This document shows positions 60,255 through 64,000 of a stretch of DNA of 64,000 bases, in pieces. A program made the translations under genes and the position numbers. This DNA comes from JADKAV01 sp041393775 (GTDB lineage Bacteria > Actinomycetota > Actinomycetes > S36-B12 > UBA10799). The stretch's first letter is position 1; the number at the start of each line of letters is the position of its first letter. The notes beneath the pieces were generated by a model. That model had not been told where the DNA came from, searched no databases, and saw only the letters and a list, made by a program, of their open reading frames with translations. The stretch is taken from NCBI GenBank assembly GCA_041393775.1, contig JAWKJM010000010.1:1-64000 (forward strand), written 5' to 3'.

Positions 60255-62411
60255 CTACCGGTACGTACCGCCCTCGGCGGCCAGTTCCACGAGCGAGTCC
60301 GGCACTGCGAAACGCTCACCGTACTTCTGCGTGAACTCCTGCGCCCGCGCGACGAAACCGGCCGGGCCGCCCTCGTACCCGTTGATGTACTGAAGCACGC
60401 CGCCGGTCCACGGCGGGAAACCGATGCCGAAGATCGAGCCGATGTTCGCATCCGGCACGCTGCGCAACACGCCCTCGTCCAGGCAGCGCACCGAGTCGAG
60501 CGCTTCGGCGAACAGCATCCGCTCCTGCAATTCCCGCAGATCGATGCTCGACGGGTCGACGTCCGATCCCCACGTGTCCGAGAGTCCGGACCACAGACCG
60601 GCACGCTTGCCATCGGTGTAGTCGTAGAAGCCGGCCCCGGCAGCGCGCCCGCCGCGGTCGAACTCCACGACCATCTTGTCGATGACCGGGTACGACGGGT
60701 GCTCCGGGAATTCCCAGCCCTCCGCCTCGGCCGCTTCCCGCGAGGCCTCACGGATCCGGCGTCCCAGTGTCAGGCTGACCTCGTCGAACAGCGCGAGCGG
60801 ACCCGTCGGGTAACCGGCCTGCAGCGCTGCCTGCTCGATGCTCTGGGCGGGAACCCCCTCGGCCAGCATCGCGCCCGCCTCGCCCATGAACGTCCCGATC
60901 ACCCGGCTGGTGAAGAAGCCGCGACTGTCGTTGACCACGATCGGGGTCTTCTTGATCTGCAGCGCGACGTCCACAGCCTTGGCGATGGCCGCATCCGAGG
61001 TCTGCTCACCCACGACGATCTCCAGCAGCGGCATCTTGTCAACGGGCGAGAAGAAGTGCATCCCGATGAAGTCCGCCGGCCGGGAGATCCCCTTGGCCAG
61101 ACCCGTGATGGGCAGCGTCGAGGTGTTGGAGGCCAGCAGCGACCCTTCGGCCATGAACGGCTCGATCTCGGCGTACACCTTGTGCTTCAGCGACGGGTCC
61201 TCGAACACGGCCTCGATGAGCAGATCCGCACCCTTGGCGTCGGCGGCGTTGTCGGTGGCCAGGATCCGTCCCAGCACCTCGTCGGCTGCCTCGCGGGTCA
61301 TCTTGCCCCGGCTCACGGCCTTGTCGAGCAACTTCTCGCTGTACGCCTTGCCTTTCAGCGCCGACTCCAGCGAGACGTCCTTCAAGATGACCTCCATGCC
61401 CGACCGCGCGGACACATAGGCGATGCCGGCGCCCATCATCCCGGCGCCGAGCACCACCAGCTTCTTGGCTTTGTACTTCTCGAAGCCGGCCGGCCGGCTG
61501 CCCCCCTTCATGATGGTCTGCAGGTCGAAGAAGAACGCCTTGATCATGTTCTTGCTGACCTGGCCCGTGGCCAGTTTCACGAAGTACTGGGTCTCGATGA
61601 ACAAGGCGTTGTCGATGTCCACCTGCGACCCCTCGACCGCGGCGGACATGATGTACCGCGGCCCGGGCATCGGCGCACCTTTGAGCTGCTTGCGCAGGTT
61701 CGCCGGGAAGGCAGGCAGCATGGCGGCGAACTTGGGGTTCGATGGAGTGCCGCCGGGGATCTTGTGGCCCTTGACGTCCCACGGCTGAACGGCCTCGGGG
61801 TTGGCCTTGATCCATGCCTTGGCGGCGGGGATCAACTCGTCCGGGTCGCTGACGAGCTCGTCCACGAGACCCACTTCGAGGGCTGCGGCGGGCTTGCGGC
61901 GCTGACCCTGCAGCAGCACCTCCATGAGCGCCTTCTGCAGGCCGAACATACGCACCGTGCGCGCCACCCCGCCACCGCCGGGCAGCAGGCCCAGCGACAC
62001 CTCGGGCAGACCAATCTCGCTGCCCTTGACGTCCAGGGCGATGCGGTGGTGGCACGCCAGGGCGATCTCCAGCCCACCGCCGAGGGCGGCACCGTTGATC
62101 GCCGCGACCACCGGCTTACCCAAGGTCTCCAGTTGCCGGGAAAGCCCCTTGAACTCCTGCAACTGCTCGGTCAGCGCCGACGCGTCCGCGGGCGTGGTCT
62201 GGCTCAGCAACGTCAGGTCCCCGCCCGCGAAGAAGGTCTTCTTCCCGCTGGTGATCACCACCCCGGAGATCGAGTCCTTCTCCGCGAGCAGCCGCTGCAT
62301 GGTCTGCGCGAAACTGCTCTGGAACGTGGCGTTCATGGTGTTGGCGCCCTGATCGGGATCGTCCATCGTCAGCGTGACGATCCCGTCGGCGTCCTGCTCC
62401 CAAGCGATCAT
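60255..62411 (-). CDS. fadB: fatty acid oxidation multifunctional enzyme (enoyl-CoA hydratase/3-hydroxyacyl-CoA dehydrogenase)
   Basis: 718 aa from MIAWEQDADGIVTLTMDDP, chosen because GAGGAG lies 9 nt upstream (ATG at 62420 directly abuts it). N-terminal crotonase domain (about 1-190): FFAGGDLTLL, PVVAAINGAALGGGLEIALA, PEVSLGLLPGGGG with both catalytic Glu regions. NAD-binding dehydrogenase domain (about 310-500): VVLGAGMMGAGIAYVSARSG, NTSTLPITGLA, FIGMHFFSPV (catalytic His). C-terminal dimer domains to 718. It follows fadA and completes beta-oxidation. Symbol by family (also called fadJ). Confidence 0.94.
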   Translation of the reverse strand: MIAWEQDADGIVTLTMDDPDQGANTMNATFQSSFAQTMQRLLAEKDSISGVVITSGKKTFFAGGDLTLLSQTTPADASALTEQLQEFKGLSRQLETLGKPVVAAINGAALGGGLEIALACHHRIALDVKGSEIGLPEVSLGLLPGGGGVARTVRMFGLQKALMEVLLQGQRRKPAAALEVGLVDELVSDPDELIPAAKAWIKANPEAVQPWDVKGHKIPGGTPSNPKFAAMLPAFPANLRKQLKGAPMPGPRYIMSAAVEGSQVDIDNALFIETQYFVKLATGQVSKNMIKAFFFDLQTIMKGGSRPAGFEKYKAKKLVVLGAGMMGAGIAYVSARSGMEVILKDVSLESALKGKAYSEKLLDKAVSRGKMTREAADEVLGRILATDNAADAKGADLLIEAVFEDPSLKHKVYAEIEPFMAEGSLLASNTSTLPITGLAKGISRPADFIGMHFFSPVDKMPLLEIVVGEQTSDAAIAKAVDVALQIKKTPIVVNDSRGFFTSRVIGTFMGEAGAMLAEGVPAQSIEQAALQAGYPTGPLALFDEVSLTLGRRIREASREAAEAEGWEFPEHPSYPVIDKMVVEFDRGGRAAGAGFYDYTDGKRAGLWSGLSDTWGSDVDPSSIDLRELQERMLFAEALDSVRCLDEGVLRSVPDANIGSIFGIGFPPWTGGVLQYINGYEGGPAGFVARAQEFTQKYGERFAVPDSLVELAAEGGTYR

Positions 62412-62424
62412 GTTCGTCATCTCC

Positions 62425-63639
<1,215 letters not shown>

Positions 63640-63672
63640 AGCACTCCTTCAGTCCGGGCTATGCCGATCAGC

Positions 63673-64000
63673 CTAAGCGGGAGGTCCGACGTCAGCAGGA
63701 GCAGGTTGCGATTCCGGGTCCCGGCGGCCGATCGCGGTCGCAATCTGCGGGAACAACATCACCGATACGACCCCAGCGCCGACCAGGGTGGCAGCGTCCG
63801 AGGAGGTCATGATGCCCGCCGTCTGACCCACCTCGGACAGGGCGACGAGCAGCGGCAGAGCGGTGGCCGTGTAGAAGACCATCTGCCAGCGCTGGTTGCC
63901 GGTGAGGACGTTGCGGTACAGGGACAGAGCGGGGACTCCCCGGATGACGAGCATCAACGCCGCGAACACGATCGGCGCGTAGGGCCGCGCGATGATCGAG
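63673..64000 (-). CDS. cation/proton antiporter, C-terminal part (start outside window)
   Basis: About 109 C-terminal residues ending in PADVGPPA. Hydrophobic segments FYTATALPLLVALSEVG and AATLVGAGVVSVMLFPQIAT are typical of the last helices of Kef/Na+-H+ exchanger (CPA) proteins. The gene continues past position 64000, so family and ion cannot be fixed. Confidence 0.65.
   Translation of the reverse strand, partial: SIIARPYAPIVFAALMLVIRGVPALSLYRNVLTGNQRWQMVFYTATALPLLVALSEVGQTAGIMTSSDAATLVGAGVVSVMLFPQIATAIGRRDPESQPAPADVGPPA

Overview
This is a high-GC (G/C-biased third codon positions) chromosomal segment of an actinobacterium (class Actinomycetes). The evidence is the core gene order: tRNA-Thr, tRNA-Met, rpmG, two MaoC-type hydratase genes and murB, then tRNA-Trp, secE, nusG, rplK, rplA, rplJ, rplL and rpoB. 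Further support comes from an actinobacterial-style nuoA-N operon, mycobacterial-style fused KorA, a complete menaquinone pathway and the DUF4229 gene beside menA. From memory the arrangement resembles Streptomyces and Mycobacterium core chromosome; the genus cannot be named from the sequence alone. No insertion sequence, prophage, CRISPR array or obvious genomic island is seen.

Layout. 1-7.3 kb: transcription/translation block on the minus strand (rpoB partial, rplL, rplJ with L10 leader, rplA, rplK, nusG, secE, tRNA-Trp). 7.5-11.9 kb: aminotransferase (+), then murB, hadB-like, hadA-like, rpmG, tRNA-Met and tRNA-Thr (-). 12-14.9 kb: a membrane GGDEF-EAL protein and a YajQ protein flanking tRNA-Tyr. 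15-19.9 kb: a miniature nuoB-nuoC-nuoI-like set (-) divergent from korA-korB (+), followed by a RarD-like transporter. 20-24 kb: glycerophosphodiesterase, AGPS-like flavoenzyme, acyl-CoA dehydrogenase. 24.1-40.4 kb: polyprenyl diphosphate synthase and the full 14-gene complex I operon. 41.4-50 kb: lipoprotein and the men genes (menG, F, D, C, B, E, A). 50.3-53 kb: small membrane proteins and a GH3 glycosidase. 53.2-58.9 kb: cytochrome c maturation system II genes with a histidine phosphatase and hemL. 59.5-64 kb: TMEM175-type channel, fadB/fadA-type beta-oxidation pair and a partial cation/proton antiporter.

Functionally most of the window builds an aerobic respiratory chain. Acyl-CoA oxidation and the TCA-linked KorAB enzyme deliver electrons, complex I reduces menaquinone made by the men genes plus the prenyl synthase, and system II cytochrome c assembly with haem precursor synthesis supports the terminal segment.

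The least ordinary parts are: (i) a NusG whose N-terminal extension carries six DG-type repeats at exactly 15-residue spacing; (ii) the nuoB/C/I-like mini-module facing korAB; (iii) two dispersed non-coding repeat families, one a nested palindrome of about 118 bp in four copies, the other a composite element built on GAGGTTAGAGAA at four loci; (iv) several isolated very long palindromes and two adjacent 19-bp tandem arrays in intergenic gaps.
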